From contig JAHDGS010000003.1 in assembly GCA_020627505.1 (NCBI GenBank), forward strand, positions 24,966 through 62,481: DNA of 37,516 nt, read 5' to 3'. Position numbers and translations under genes: made by a program. The notes beneath the pieces were generated by a model that worked only from the letters and a program-made list of their open reading frames with translations, was not told the origin of the DNA and ran no database searches. Each line of letters begins with the position of its first letter. Positions within the stretch are counted from its first letter, which is position 1. The stretch comes from Myxococcota bacterium. GTDB taxonomy: Bacteria; Myxococcota; UBA727; JAHDBA01. Below are positions 1 to 9,600 of the stretch, piece after piece.

Positions 1-56
1 GGTTCGGGTACCGTGGGTTCGCCGAATCCAATCAATATGGCACCGTCTCCTCCTGA
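1..56 (+). CDS. C-terminal end of an unknown gene (truncated by window edge)
   Basis: Only the last 17 codons are visible, reading FGYRGFAESNQYGTVSS and then TGA at 54-56. This frame is preferred because its stop lies five bases before a clear rho-independent terminator on the same strand. No function can be assigned. Positions 10-25 are repeated exactly at 189-204, at the end of the adjacent candidate RNA, so this stretch may instead be the tail of another RNA copy. Confidence 0.35.
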   Translation, partial: FGYRGFAESNQYGTVSS

Positions 57-57
57 T

Positions 58-83
58 AAACCTCGGCTCGCCGAGGTTTTCTT
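58..83 (+). terminator. Rho-independent terminator
   Basis: A 6-bp perfect GC-rich stem (CCTCGG 61-66 with CCGAGG 71-76) has a CTCG loop and is followed by TTTT. It would end the plus-strand transcript that enters from the left edge. Confidence 0.75.
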
Positions 84-99
84 AATTTTATTCTGCATT

Positions 100-218
100 A
101 ATGCAGTAGCGCTTGCGCGATTGAGGTGAATGGGCAGCGACACGTGCGGTACTCAGAGGAGTATGGGACATCCTCCTCGATATGAGCGACCGTGGGTTCG
201 CCGATTTTTTCTATAATT
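100..218 (+). ncRNA. Candidate structured RNA, copy 1
   Basis: This stretch has no credible ORF but shares colinear conserved blocks with 31563-31723. The blocks are AATGCAGTAGC (100-110), CGATTG-GG (118-126), CAGCGAC-YGTGCGGT (135-150), ATGGGACAT (163-171), CGATTTTTT (202-210) and TTCTATAAT. Around ATGGGACAT a hairpin forms: GAGGAG pairs with CTCCTC, then ATG with CAT, leaving GGA as the apical loop. The 3' end is terminator-like, with GCGACC pairing GGTTCGC (one bulge) before six Ts. I do not recognise an Rfam family. It lies just after a terminator and has no co-directional gene downstream, so a stand-alone small RNA is more likely than a leader. The strand is inferred from the T tract. 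Confidence 0.45.
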
Positions 219-243
219 GAGACTTTGTGTTCATTAGCAAGAA

Positions 244-879
244 CTAACTTGATGCGCTGTCGATCAGCTTTCCACTTTTATCGAATAGGGCATAATAGTG
301 CTGGCCGGATTCTCCGGTCATCATATCTGCAGTCTGCGATAAAGCGAGATATCCGATTCGACCACCTCGCTGTCCGTAAAGTTCCCATACACCAAATTCT
401 TCAGTCATAAACTCGGCATCATTCTCACCTAATTCTGCATATAATTTTGTTTCGAGCGTGTCTTGATAATTACGGACTGACTTTGGTGTTTTCATATCCA
501 TTGAGCACACCTCAACACCGAATCCTGACTTTTTGAATGACCACGGGTCAATATCGTATCCACTCTGTTGGACAAGATTTGTTAGCGTTTGTTTGGCACC
601 ATCAATATCAAGCTTATTTGGTGTAAATGATGTTGGCGCTTCTTGATCTGCTTCAACAGGTAATTCATAAGTACTTTCACCAGCCGAGAATGGAACAAAA
701 ACAGCATAAAATTCTTTAAAGCGTTGAATCGAGTTTGAACCTGTGACTGCAACAAATCGCTCGAACGCATCTTGGTACTCTTCGAGCTGTGTTGTATCAT
801 CGATATAACCTGTATCGTTGACATCTGCTTTTTTGAAAACATCGTTAAGTCGAGTTGTTGTATTTTTGATCGTATTCAT
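244..879 (-). CDS. Hypothetical protein, about 211 aa
   Basis: The start chosen is the ATG at 877-879, which has an AGGTGG ribosome binding site about 7 nt upstream; an in-frame codon at 924 lacks one. The product is soluble and acidic, with no signal peptide or membrane segment. Near residues 18-29 it has a sequence resembling one EF-hand calcium loop (DVNDTGYIDD: D, N, T, G, I in the expected places), but the final Glu is missing, so calcium binding is speculative. I do not recognise the family. Its promoter region faces a decayed lipoprotein gene and contains a direct repeat at 915-938. Confidence 0.6.
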   Translation of the reverse strand: MNTIKNTTTRLNDVFKKADVNDTGYIDDTTQLEEYQDAFERFVAVTGSNSIQRFKEFYAVFVPFSAGESTYELPVEADQEAPTSFTPNKLDIDGAKQTLTNLVQQSGYDIDPWSFKKSGFGVEVCSMDMKTPKSVRNYQDTLETKLYAELGENDAEFMTEEFGVWELYGQRGGRIGYLALSQTADMMTGESGQHYYALFDKSGKLIDSASS

Positions 880-914
880 ATCACCACCTGTGGATATTGT
901 ATGGTCTCGACACA

Positions 915-938
915 CAGAGCTCAATATCAGAGCTCAAT
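915..938. promoter_or_regulatory. Direct repeat in divergent promoter region
   Basis: CAGAGCTCAAT occurs at 915-925 and again at 928-938, a 13-bp period, each copy holding the palindrome GAGCTC. It lies 36-60 bp upstream of the start at 879 (minus) and about 85 bp upstream of the plus-strand start at 1022. Its position fits a repeated operator or activator site; that role is inferred. Confidence 0.3.
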
Positions 939-985
939 TGTCTTAATTTCTTACACAAATATATGTGACGAAAATTTACACATTG

Positions 986-1007
986 TTGCTCTTTTCTGTG
1001 AGAGCAA
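986..1007. promoter_or_regulatory. Inverted repeat before the decayed lipoprotein gene
   Basis: TTGCTCT (986-992) and AGAGCAA (1001-1007) form a 7-bp stem with an 8-nt loop, just before the ribosome binding site AAAGGAGAAGA of the start at 1022. It could be an operator or a leader hairpin; there is no further evidence. Confidence 0.25.
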
Positions 1008-1021
1008 AACAAAGGAGAAGA

Positions 1022-1634
1022 ATGTTGTTAAAACAACGAATCAACCAATTTTTATTATACCTGATAAGTAGTTTATTATCGGTCACTTGTGGCAAAGCAG
1101 AGCTCGACTCAATTCAACAGACATCGTCTTCGGGGCAGCAATTAGATGCAAGTTGCAAAAATAACTGCGCAACACCATGGCTGAAGAAGATCAAGTCGGA
1201 TATAAATTCATCGATGAGTTTTTTGGCAGAACATTGTTGATCGATGGCGACGAGATGCTTGTTGATGAGTCAGAGCGAAGTACATATCGTGCGATTCAGC
1301 GTAACAAAAAATGGTTTTATCAATCAGGGCAATATTTTGGTTTATCGACAGCTGTATATGGTGATTATCGCGGATGCACAGGTCTATCCATTTAGTATTA
1401 CGTTGAAGCGGCGTTTCTTAAAAGATGCTCCATATTATGGTTAGCCTATTCTTGCGCGCCCAGGCAATGCTTGACGTGCCGATATACTCGACAATTATTA
1501 TGAAGGCCGCACAGAGTGCTGGCACTTGTGAGCGTGCTTTCAATTATCTTAAGACGCAGAAAATAACGCTCTCAAAGAAATTAGCGAAAATATGTCAACC
1601 ACACAAAAACGCCTCAAAAATGAGGCGCCTATAA
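1022..1634 (+). pseudogene. Decayed small lipoprotein gene
   Basis: A good ribosome binding site (AAAGGAGAAGA) precedes the ATG at 1022. The first 73 codons encode a signal-peptide-like hydrophobic stretch ending at a Cys (LLSVTCG), then stop at 1238-1240. Coding-like sequence continues in shifted frames: about 1177-1395 (FGRTLLIDGDEMLVDE), about 1350-1440 (YMVIIADAQVYPFSITLKRR) and 1425-1634, ending in CERAFNYLKTQKITLSKK and then AKICQ. The last segment is shared with 2968-3045, where several differences are synonymous in this plus-strand frame, indicating it once was coding. The simplest reading is one lipoprotein gene broken by a stop and at least two frameshifts. Confidence 0.45.
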
Positions 1635-1652
1635 TTGATTTTATATTAAAAC
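1525..1652. repeat. Direct repeat copy A (about 125 bp)
   Basis: This segment matches 2968-3096 at roughly three quarters of positions by eye, in the same orientation. It includes the end of a plus-strand coding sequence (CERAFNYLKTQKITLSKK) and the hairpin CGCCTCA-AAAA-TGAGGCG. The two copies flank the gene at 1737-2789. Confidence 0.7.
1603..1627 (-). terminator. Rho-independent terminator (minus strand)
   Basis: CGCCTCA (1610-1616) pairs with TGAGGCG (1621-1627). Read on the minus strand the stem is followed by TTTTTGTG, so it would end the transcript of the gene at 1737-2789. Confidence 0.7.
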
Positions 1653-1736
1653 GCTTTAGTAGTGCGGCCAAAATCCGACATTTCTTAGTGTTCGCAATTG
1701 ATATTGTCGGCAACCCCAACCAAATTTTTCAAGGAC

Positions 1737-2789
1737 CTATCTTTCAGCAAGATAAATATTATCGGTATGCCAGTGGCGTTTCCCCTTACGACTGCTCATA
1801 TAATGATGCGCAACAACCGTAATCGGTGACTCTTTCGCATCTAAGTGGTTTTTGATTGCTTCAATAAAAGCATCCTTATCCTTATGGACTAAACCGAGTG
1901 GATATAGAGGCTTTTTCCCGTTGCCATTGACTCCAATCCCATGTTGTTGGAAGTATTTCGTTTCCGAGGAGAGATCTTCTAGTGTCTTCACGGTCAGTTT
2001 TCCAAAGGGTTTCTTCCCTTTTATCTTTGGACCATAGACCTTTTGTGAGCGACCAAAATCTGGGTCTGGATCTGTCGCATCTGGCAACGAAGTCCGTTCA
2101 AGCTCTTGTTTAGAAGAGAGTTTTTTGGACAAATATACATAAGCACCATCATTTGGCACTGTTTTGTTGTTGTCAGTAAGATGTGGAGAAATGTTGTTTA
2201 GGCGAAAATATTCCTTCTCGAGATGTTCTGCCGCCTTTTTGACCATGATGGACCATTGATTCTCACGCGCTTTAATTTTGCTGGTAAGCTCTACAGATAA
2301 ACCTTCAATATGTGGTGGTTTGGTGGATACACCACAATTCTTAAGAAAATCCTGAAAATATTCGTCTTTAACGTTGTAAAGCAAGTCGTTTACCACACCC
2401 GCCGGGGTAGAAATATCGCTTGCGCTCAGGAGAAATTTTAAATCCTCTAGCAAAGCATAGACCTCGGACTTATGTTCGCTTATGGTACTTCTAAACTTAT
2501 CCCAATTTTCATATTCAGACGTACCATATCTTGGTATGGGACCACTCGATAAATGCGAGTTCAGCACTGAACTGAAGTTAAGTGAATACTTAAATATAAT
2601 ATTCTTTGCTTTTTCAATCCGCTCTTTCAAGTCTCCAGAGTTGATGTCAGCCTGAAAATAGCCATACGGTTTCTTCGAAAAACCGTCGGTCGAGATAGAA
2701 GCACCACGTATAGATATGGTTTGAGCAAGTTTCTGTTCGATATTTTTTGGCAAGCGTTTTGGGTAGTTCTTGGTTTTCAGTTTTGTCAT
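1737..2789 (-). CDS. Orphan 350-aa hypothetical protein
   Basis: The ATG at 2787-2789 (MTKLKTKNYPKRL) is preferred over an in-frame TTG at 2807, because AAGG lies 5 nt before it. The protein is basic at both ends and has no signal peptide or membrane helix. The N-terminal half is predicted helical. The C-terminal ~90 residues contain short Gly/Lys-rich segments and end in a His/aromatic-rich tail (VVAHHYMSSRKGKRHWHTDN) that could be a metal-binding or nuclease-like site, but I cannot assign a family. It is flanked by direct repeats and mobile-element debris and has no neighbour partner, so horizontal acquisition is plausible. A terminator lies downstream at 1603-1627. Confidence 0.65.
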   Translation of the reverse strand: MTKLKTKNYPKRLPKNIEQKLAQTISIRGASISTDGFSKKPYGYFQADINSGDLKERIEKAKNIIFKYSLNFSSVLNSHLSSGPIPRYGTSEYENWDKFRSTISEHKSEVYALLEDLKFLLSASDISTPAGVVNDLLYNVKDEYFQDFLKNCGVSTKPPHIEGLSVELTSKIKARENQWSIMVKKAAEHLEKEYFRLNNISPHLTDNNKTVPNDGAYVYLSKKLSSKQELERTSLPDATDPDPDFGRSQKVYGPKIKGKKPFGKLTVKTLEDLSSETKYFQQHGIGVNGNGKKPLYPLGLVHKDKDAFIEAIKNHLDAKESPITVVAHHYMSSRKGKRHWHTDNIYLAER

Positions 2790-2833
2790 ACTCACCTTAT
2801 CGAACAAGAAAAGAATACGTTGTCAGCTGTAGG

Positions 2834-2986
2834 TCAAAGATCCGATAGGATATGAAGATCGTGGCCTGTCTTGTAGTAGCCCCCTCTTCGACCAGTATTG
2901 CGTTTGAGTTCTCTACAAATCGAACTTGGATGGAAACCCAGACATTCAGCAATCCCTTGAATTGTCCAGTGTGATCGTGATTTCAG
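2834..2986 (-). pseudogene. IS30-type transposase remnant (N-terminal HTH)
   Basis: On the minus strand this open stretch reads HWTIQGIAECLGFHPSSICR followed by ELKRNTGRRGGYYK, then stops at 2834-2836. This matches the N-terminal helix-turn-helix pattern of IS30-family transposases (W.I..IA..LG..PSTISRELKRN...RGYR). No DDE catalytic region follows and there is no start codon or full N-terminus, so it is a fragment truncated at both ends. Its upstream end abuts direct repeat copy B. The family call rests on pattern recognition only. Confidence 0.6.
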
Positions 2987-3096
2987 TTATCTTGAAGCAC
3001 AGAAAATCATGTTATCAAAGAAAGTAGCGAAGATATGTCAACTAGATTAAAAACGCCTCAAAAATGAGGCGTCACATTATTGATTGTGTCTAATAA
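2968..3096. repeat. Direct repeat copy B (about 125 bp)
   Basis: This is the second copy of the segment at 1525-1652. Its plus-strand frame reads CDRDFSYLEAQKIMLSKK then VAKICQLD and a stop, a variant of copy A's C-terminal peptide, followed by the same hairpin. In-frame stops occur just upstream, where the IS30-like fragment begins, so only the tail of the ancestral gene remains. Confidence 0.7.
3047..3072 (-). terminator. Rho-independent terminator (minus strand)
   Basis: ACGCCTCA (3053-3060) pairs with TGAGGCGT (3065-3072); on the minus strand TTTTAATC follows. It would terminate transcription of the broken minus-strand gene at 3100-3495. Confidence 0.65.
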
Positions 3097-3099
3097 TTT

Positions 3100-3495
3100 T
3101 TATCTGAGATTCACTGCGATGATATCTTCACAGCGACGACATAAGAGGATAAAGAAGGATAAAAATATGATCGAATTGGATACCGAAGTGGATGCACAGA
3201 CTGTGTTGGAATCTGTCTCTTTAGGTGTCTCTTTTGAATCCTCGTCGTCTACAATCGTGTCGGACGCGTCAGATGTTTTGACTGCTGTATTGTCTTCTGT
3301 CTCATCAATTTCATTTTCGGCTTCGCCATTTGAATTATCTATTTCATCATCTTTTGTTGGTATATCGAGAGATGCACCTTAAGTGCGTTCCTCAAAGATA
3401 AAGTTGTCGAGAACATCAAGTTCGGAAATTGTTTCAGTCGAGTTGCTTCCTGAAAAGCATATGTGTCTCTCCTTTCGAACTATAAATCGTTTTAC
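3100..3495 (-). pseudogene. Broken gene for an acidic, C-terminally anchored surface protein
   Basis: The minus strand is open for 93 codons above the stop at 3100-3102. It encodes an acidic Ser/Thr/Asp/Glu-rich linker (for example NGEAENEIDETEDNT), then a Cys, a hydrophobic segment (SIIFLSFFILL) and an Arg pair (CRRCED). That C-terminal layout resembles MYXO-CTERM-type sorting tails. An in-frame TAA at 3379-3381 interrupts it; the same frame continues upstream as STETISELDVLDNFIFEERT until a stop at 3496-3498. An SD-ATG pair (AAGGAGAGACACATATG, near 3460) lies in another frame. The plus-strand reading of this stretch is a Ser-rich shadow. Confidence 0.45.
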
Positions 3496-3639
3496 TCACT
3501 CGTGTTCTCCTCTTAGAAGAGGGCTCAATGCTTACATTTCGTCACAAGGTGCCACTTATTTGTTGTCCATTGCTCGAAACAACGTGCATTTTCTTGCGAT
3601 TTGCCCGCCGGTGAGGAAAAATTACGTTCTGGAGTCTTT

Positions 3640-6600
3640 ATGCGGTCATTTCAATTGGCACGATGGTGCATTCAATTATGTTCTCTTATGTGGTTTGCTG
3701 CGTGCGGCCCCACGGAGCTCGAAACCAATATACGTTCGGCTGGGCAAGCGGCATTTTCGCAGATCGGAATTTTCAGTGTTGAAGATGTGAACGCCAATGA
3801 AGGGGAGCCGACAACGCTCACAATTTCTCGACTATGTGTTGATGATAATACTGAAGCGGTTGCACTCGAAGTCGACTGGGGGGATGGCTCTCCGCTCACA
3901 AACGTTGAACTTGACGTACTTGGTGCCGTTGATCCAGTGAACTGTGGCCCCGGTTTTTTTGTGGTTTGTAACTCTGCTGCACCTGCTGGACTGGATGGTA
4001 ACTGTTCCTTAACGCATACATATGGTGATAATGGTGCGGCGACTCAAGTGGTTGCGCGGGTATCACAGGGCGCGGTTGAGACACAGCAGTCTTCGTCGAT
4101 TACAATTAACAATGTTGCGCCAACGTTGATGAATGATGCACGCTTAGGTGTCCCAATTGAGGGGCAACTCGCGACGTTTACAGTGGATGTGTTTGATCCC
4201 GGTACTGAGAGTGACGAAATTGCGACCGTTGTATGGGAATTTGCCGCAGCTGATGTAGATGTTGAAGGACCGCACAGAATTACATGTGACTGCTCTCAAA
4301 TTCCAAATTGTGATGATGGTTCAATCGAACCTTTATGTAACCTGGGGACACCAAGAACCATCACACGTGAAAGCCGCTACATTCAGCAGGGTACATTTAA
4401 TCCATCGATCACTGTTACCGATAAAGATGGTGGTACACAGACCGCAAATTTTGGAGCACCGATTTCAATCTTTAATGATGTGCCAGTTGTTCAATTGAAT
4501 CATGTTGACGGCGGTTTCAACAACCCGATGACCAATGCAACATTTGTCGATGGCGCGTGTCTTATTATTGAGGAGGGGAGTCTTTATACCATCGATGCTG
4601 ATATTGGTGACCCTGGTACGGATGGCTTAGATATTACATGGGATTTTGATGATGGAGATGTGTTCATCGGCAGTGGGATGGTTACTGATACGTCATATCC
4701 TGATGTTGAAGATGTAAATCCGGCCGATATTTTGATGCCCACGCACGCGTGGGATGAGGGTATCTACAATGGGTTTAATCTATCTGTTCTCGACAGTGAT
4801 AGTGGGTCGAAAACGGCGACAGCATGTGTACAAGCAGAAGACGTAGACCCTATCATTAACAGTCTTGATGTCCGGGTGAATGGTGTACTTGTTGCTGGAG
4901 AAATTGATGAAGGCTCAATCATTGAAGTGACTGCTAATGTTCGATCAGGAGCAGAGATTGAAGCCTTTGACCCAATTTCAACAATATCATGGGAAATCAA
5001 TGGCGTTGCATTAAGTGTTGCTATTCCTGCTGAACTCGAAATTATCTCTGGATGTCAAAATACAGACCTAACCTGTGAAGTTCGCTTAAGAGATGCGGAT
5101 ATACAAAATACATATACATTTGATATCGAAGTCCGTGATGAAGATTCAACGCGTCGTTCTGATGATCCGACGTTGATGCTCTCTCGTGAAGTTGTGATCA
5201 ATAATGTGCCTCCTGAAATCAGTAGTATCCAGCTGTCAGATCGCTCAATTTTAGAAGGTGGTTGTGCGACTGCAGAGGTGAGCTTTAACGATCCGGCAGG
5301 CGAGCTCGACGGACAAGATTATACGATAACACTTAATTGGGGAGATGGTTCTCCTGTTTCGATGCTAACGACCGCCGCACCTGGAACAATTGGGCCAACA
5401 GAATGTCATGTGTTTCCTGATAATAATGTATGTCCACCTGGGCAACAAGCTGGTGTTGGTTTGTGTGTTGTTGAAGCCATTGTATGCGAAGTTGGCGGAA
5501 CATTGTGTAGTGCACCAGTACAAACGACAATAGCAGTTGAGAATGGACCACCGTCTGTCGAGATGATAACGCCAACAGAGGGATTCGAGCTCGTCGAAGG
5601 CGCGACATTGAATTTGGTGGGGTCGTTTACCGACCCAGGGGCAAGTGCCGATGACACGTTTGATTTTTCATTTGATGGTAATTTCGATAATGGCCAATCA
5701 CTCACAGGTGCTGGTATTCTACATTCTGTCGGGCAAGTATCAGCTTCTTTGACACCTGCCTATACAAATGTGAATGCTGGTGCTGTCTTAAATGATACGA
5801 TTACCCTAAGGGTTTCAGATGATGAAGGTATTTCCGGTACTGATCAGGTGAATGTACGTGTGCGTGATGCTGTTCCACAAATAGACGGGCTACAAGTGGC
5901 ATTGATACCGACTGATGCTGAACCTGCACGCGCTGAGGTTCGAATAATTGCTTCTGCTGAGACCAATGCGGATCTGCTCTCATCGATTACAATTGATTTT
6001 GGAGATGGCGAAGGGCCGGAGACGATTACTGGTGGTGTGACTGGTATTGGTTCTGCCGGGACAGGTGAGTTGACCATCACACAAGCACAACCGTATGCTC
6101 GTGATGGACAATTTGATGTGCGCGTTGAAGTTTGTGATGAAGATGGTTGTGTTTCTGAAACCAGAAGTGTGACTGTTCGAAATGAGCCACCGATGATTAC
6201 CGGCGTCTCTCCAAATGGCCCAATCATTCGAGAAGAGGGAGAATCATTCCAAGTCGAAGTTTTTGCCTCAGATGCACAAAGTGATCTCGGCACACTCACG
6301 CTTCAGTGTGACTTCGATGGCACAGGCCCTGGCGCACCGACATCTCAAAGCATGACGAATGTCAATGGAACCGCTGTTGCAAGTTGTACGTCATCCTGTA
6401 CAGAGATTGGTACACGTTCGATGGTTGTGACCGTTGAAGATGATTCTGGTGCAGTGTCTGCACCGACGACGATCCAAATCACGTGCGATAATGTTGCACC
6501 AACGGTCCTATCGGTATTTAATACCGGACCTGTCAATGTGAATGAAGCCGTCACGATCGTTGCCTTAATTTCTCAAAATACGGGAGATAATATTTCTCAT

Positions 6601-9600
6601 ACATTTAACTTTGAATGTGATGCGAATAGTCTTGCTGAGGTGGGAGATGATGACTTCAGTGAGCCACGTCCTGGGCCATTGGCATCTCAAACACAAATTA
6701 CGTCTTACGATCGTGTGGGTACCTATGGTGTGTGCTACCGCGCATGTGATGATGATAATGCGGCAAATAGTTGTGCGTATGGTTTTACTGAAGTTGTTGT
6801 CCAGTCCTCTACACCGTCAACAATCAGGGTGACACCCAATGTGATCGATGAAGGTGACCGTGCCGTGATCGATGTATCGCCGAATGGTGTCGGGCCTTAT
6901 AATGTTTCTCTTGATGTGAATGCAGATGGGGACTTTTCTGATCCTGAAGATCAAGTCTTGAATAATTGTGACCCATGCTCATTTGATGTTTTGTTTCCAC
7001 AAAATACGCCTGGTGGTGGTGAGATTTCGATGGCCGTTAATATTGTCGATCTGGGGGCAGCGACGGTGACAGAATCGGCAGCGAATATTTCGGTTCGAAA
7101 TGTTGCACCAACTGGCAGTCTCATGTTTGTCGATGCACAAGCAATTAATAGTACAACTGAGGCGACATATATCGAAAAAGACGACATTTTAATTCAAGTG
7201 ATCGGCGATGACCCCGGTGTACAAGATGTCCTGATGATCACACTTGTATCTGGGCCAGCAGGTATGATGTTAGATGGCACTTCAAATACGCTAAGCTGGC
7301 GACCTGATTATAATGCAATTGGCCGTGTTGAGGATATTGAGTTGTTGATCGAAGATGATGATGGTGGACGTTCAACTTTAAGGTTTGATCTGAATATCCT
7401 TATGATCGACACAAATGATAATGATATTTCAGATTGCTTTGAAGATGATCAGAATAATGGTGTTATCGATCCTTTTGATGCGTGCGAGAATCTATTTGAA
7501 GAAGGTGAGTGTGATGCCGATCGTGATCGTGATGGCGAAAATGATTGTATTGATCCAAACCCAGATGATTATGATGGCCCCTCAACGCCATCTATCATTG
7601 CGCCAACGACTTGTACGACAGACACTTCTCCGAGTTTGATTGTTGCAAATGCGACATCAAATCGTGACTTGCCGATTTCATATCGATTCACTGTGCTGTC
7701 AAATACGGGAGAAATATTGTGGGAGAGCGATGCCATACCTGAAGGCGAATCGATTACGCGCGTTGATGTACCGACTGGACTGCTTGGCTCAGGGGACTAC
7801 CGATTTACAGTTGTAGCAGAAGACGCATTGATTTCAGGCACGCCAACAGCTGAATCAACATTTTTAATCCGTAGCGATTGCAACGATCCAACCGCCTCAA
7901 TATGTGGCGATGGTCTCGTCGAAGGGCGTGAGGAATGTGATGATGCTGGCGAAAGCGAAACGTGTGATGCCGATTGTAGTTTTGCCATCTGCGGCGATAG
8001 CGTAGCGAATACCACTGCGGGTGAAGCGTGCGATGATGGCGGTGAAAGTGTAACATGTAACATCAACTGTACACTGGTCATGTGTGGTGATGAACTGTTG
8101 AATACGGCTGCAGGTGAAGCCTGTGATGATGGTGGTGAAAGTACGACATGTGATGTTGATTGCACGCGATCAGAATGTGGCGATGGGATTGTCAATGTCG
8201 CGGCAGGCGAAACATGCGATGCGTCCGGAGAAGCGGCGGATTGTGACCTGGATTGCACGGCCGTTTCATGCGGTGATGGTCTCGTCAATATCGCGGCAGG
8301 AGAAGAGTGTGAGCAAAGTATGATGGGTGCTCCATGTAGTGGTACTTGTCAACTGATACAGGAAAACCCTGATTGTGGTGACGGGATAACGAATGGCGCT
8401 GATGATTGTGATGATGCTGGCGAGAGTGCCACATGTAATCGTAACTGCACAACGGCTGTGTGTGGTGATGGTACTTTGAATCGAACGGCTGGGGAAGAAT
8501 GTGATGATGCTGGCGAGTCAGCAACGTGTGATGGAGATTGTACCCTAGCGATATGTGGTGATGGTGTTTGGAATGAACTCGTTGAAGCATGTGATCCATT
8601 TGCCGTTGTCGATGGTGAGTTGATGATATGTAATCTAGATTGTACGGCTTCGACTTGTGGTGATGGACTGCTTGATACCCAGTCGAATGAAGTCTGCGAC
8701 GATGGCGGTGAAACAGCGCGTTGTAATATTGATTGTACGGCTGCTATTTGTGGTGATGGCGTATTAAATGAGACGGCGGGAGAAGAATGCGATGATGGTA
8801 ATCTCGTGCCCTTTGATGGTTGTGCGACCAATTGTACAGTTGATGAAAGAGAGAATGACGATGACGATCGTGATTTCAACCGTGCGCCGATCGGATTATC
8901 TCTGATCGGCCCTGACCAAGAAATCGTAACGGAAGTCCCCATCACGCTTGAGGTGACAGAAGCTGAAGATCCTGAGGGGGATTCAGTGACCTACGTTTTT
9001 GAATATGGAACAGACCCAAGTTTCGCTGGTGCAACACGAGAAGGGCGTGATGAGACGAACCTCCGTTTGCCGGATGATTTTGTTGAAGACGATCAACGCG
9101 TGTATTGGCGTGTTTACGCCGTTGATGAAGACGGCAATCGAACGGATTGGGTGATTGGTGCATTCAGCGTGAATCTTGAGAACGATCGACCAAATGGATT
9201 ACATATAATATATCCGCCAGATTTATCATCCTTCACTCGGTCACCTGAGTATTTCGAAGTGGGGAATGCCATTGATTTTGATGACGATGAGCTGACATAT
9301 CGATTCGTTCTATGTGGTGAGCCACAGTGTAATAATGTCATTATTGAGTCTGAACCGATTGATGAAGGTATTGAGACGACAATTTGGCGTCCGGATCTTC
9401 GTGAACTAGATGATGCAACATACTATTGGCAAGTTGAGGTTCGTGATACACAAAATACAACACAAACACGCGCAGCAGAATTTAGTGTCTCTCAGACAGG
9501 CGGTGTGATCGAGCTGACGGGTTCGGGTTGTGATTGTCGAACGGCTGATGCATCGGTATCACTCTATGTCGGGCTACTGATGTGGGGCTGGTGTCGACGC

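Noticed and set aside
1-30. tRNA T-arm-like sequence (GGTTCG ... CGAATCC)
   Set aside because: The loop is too long and there is no acceptor stem or anticodon arm in the visible sequence.
3080-3382. Plus-strand Ser-rich 100-residue ORF
   Set aside because: It is antisense to an acidic, anchored minus-strand reading that makes better biological sense, and it has no ribosome binding site.
7797-8945. Long minus-strand ORFs antisense to the Cys-rich repeats (about 163 and 198 aa)
   Set aside because: They arise from the strongly biased repeat composition of the real gene on the plus strand.
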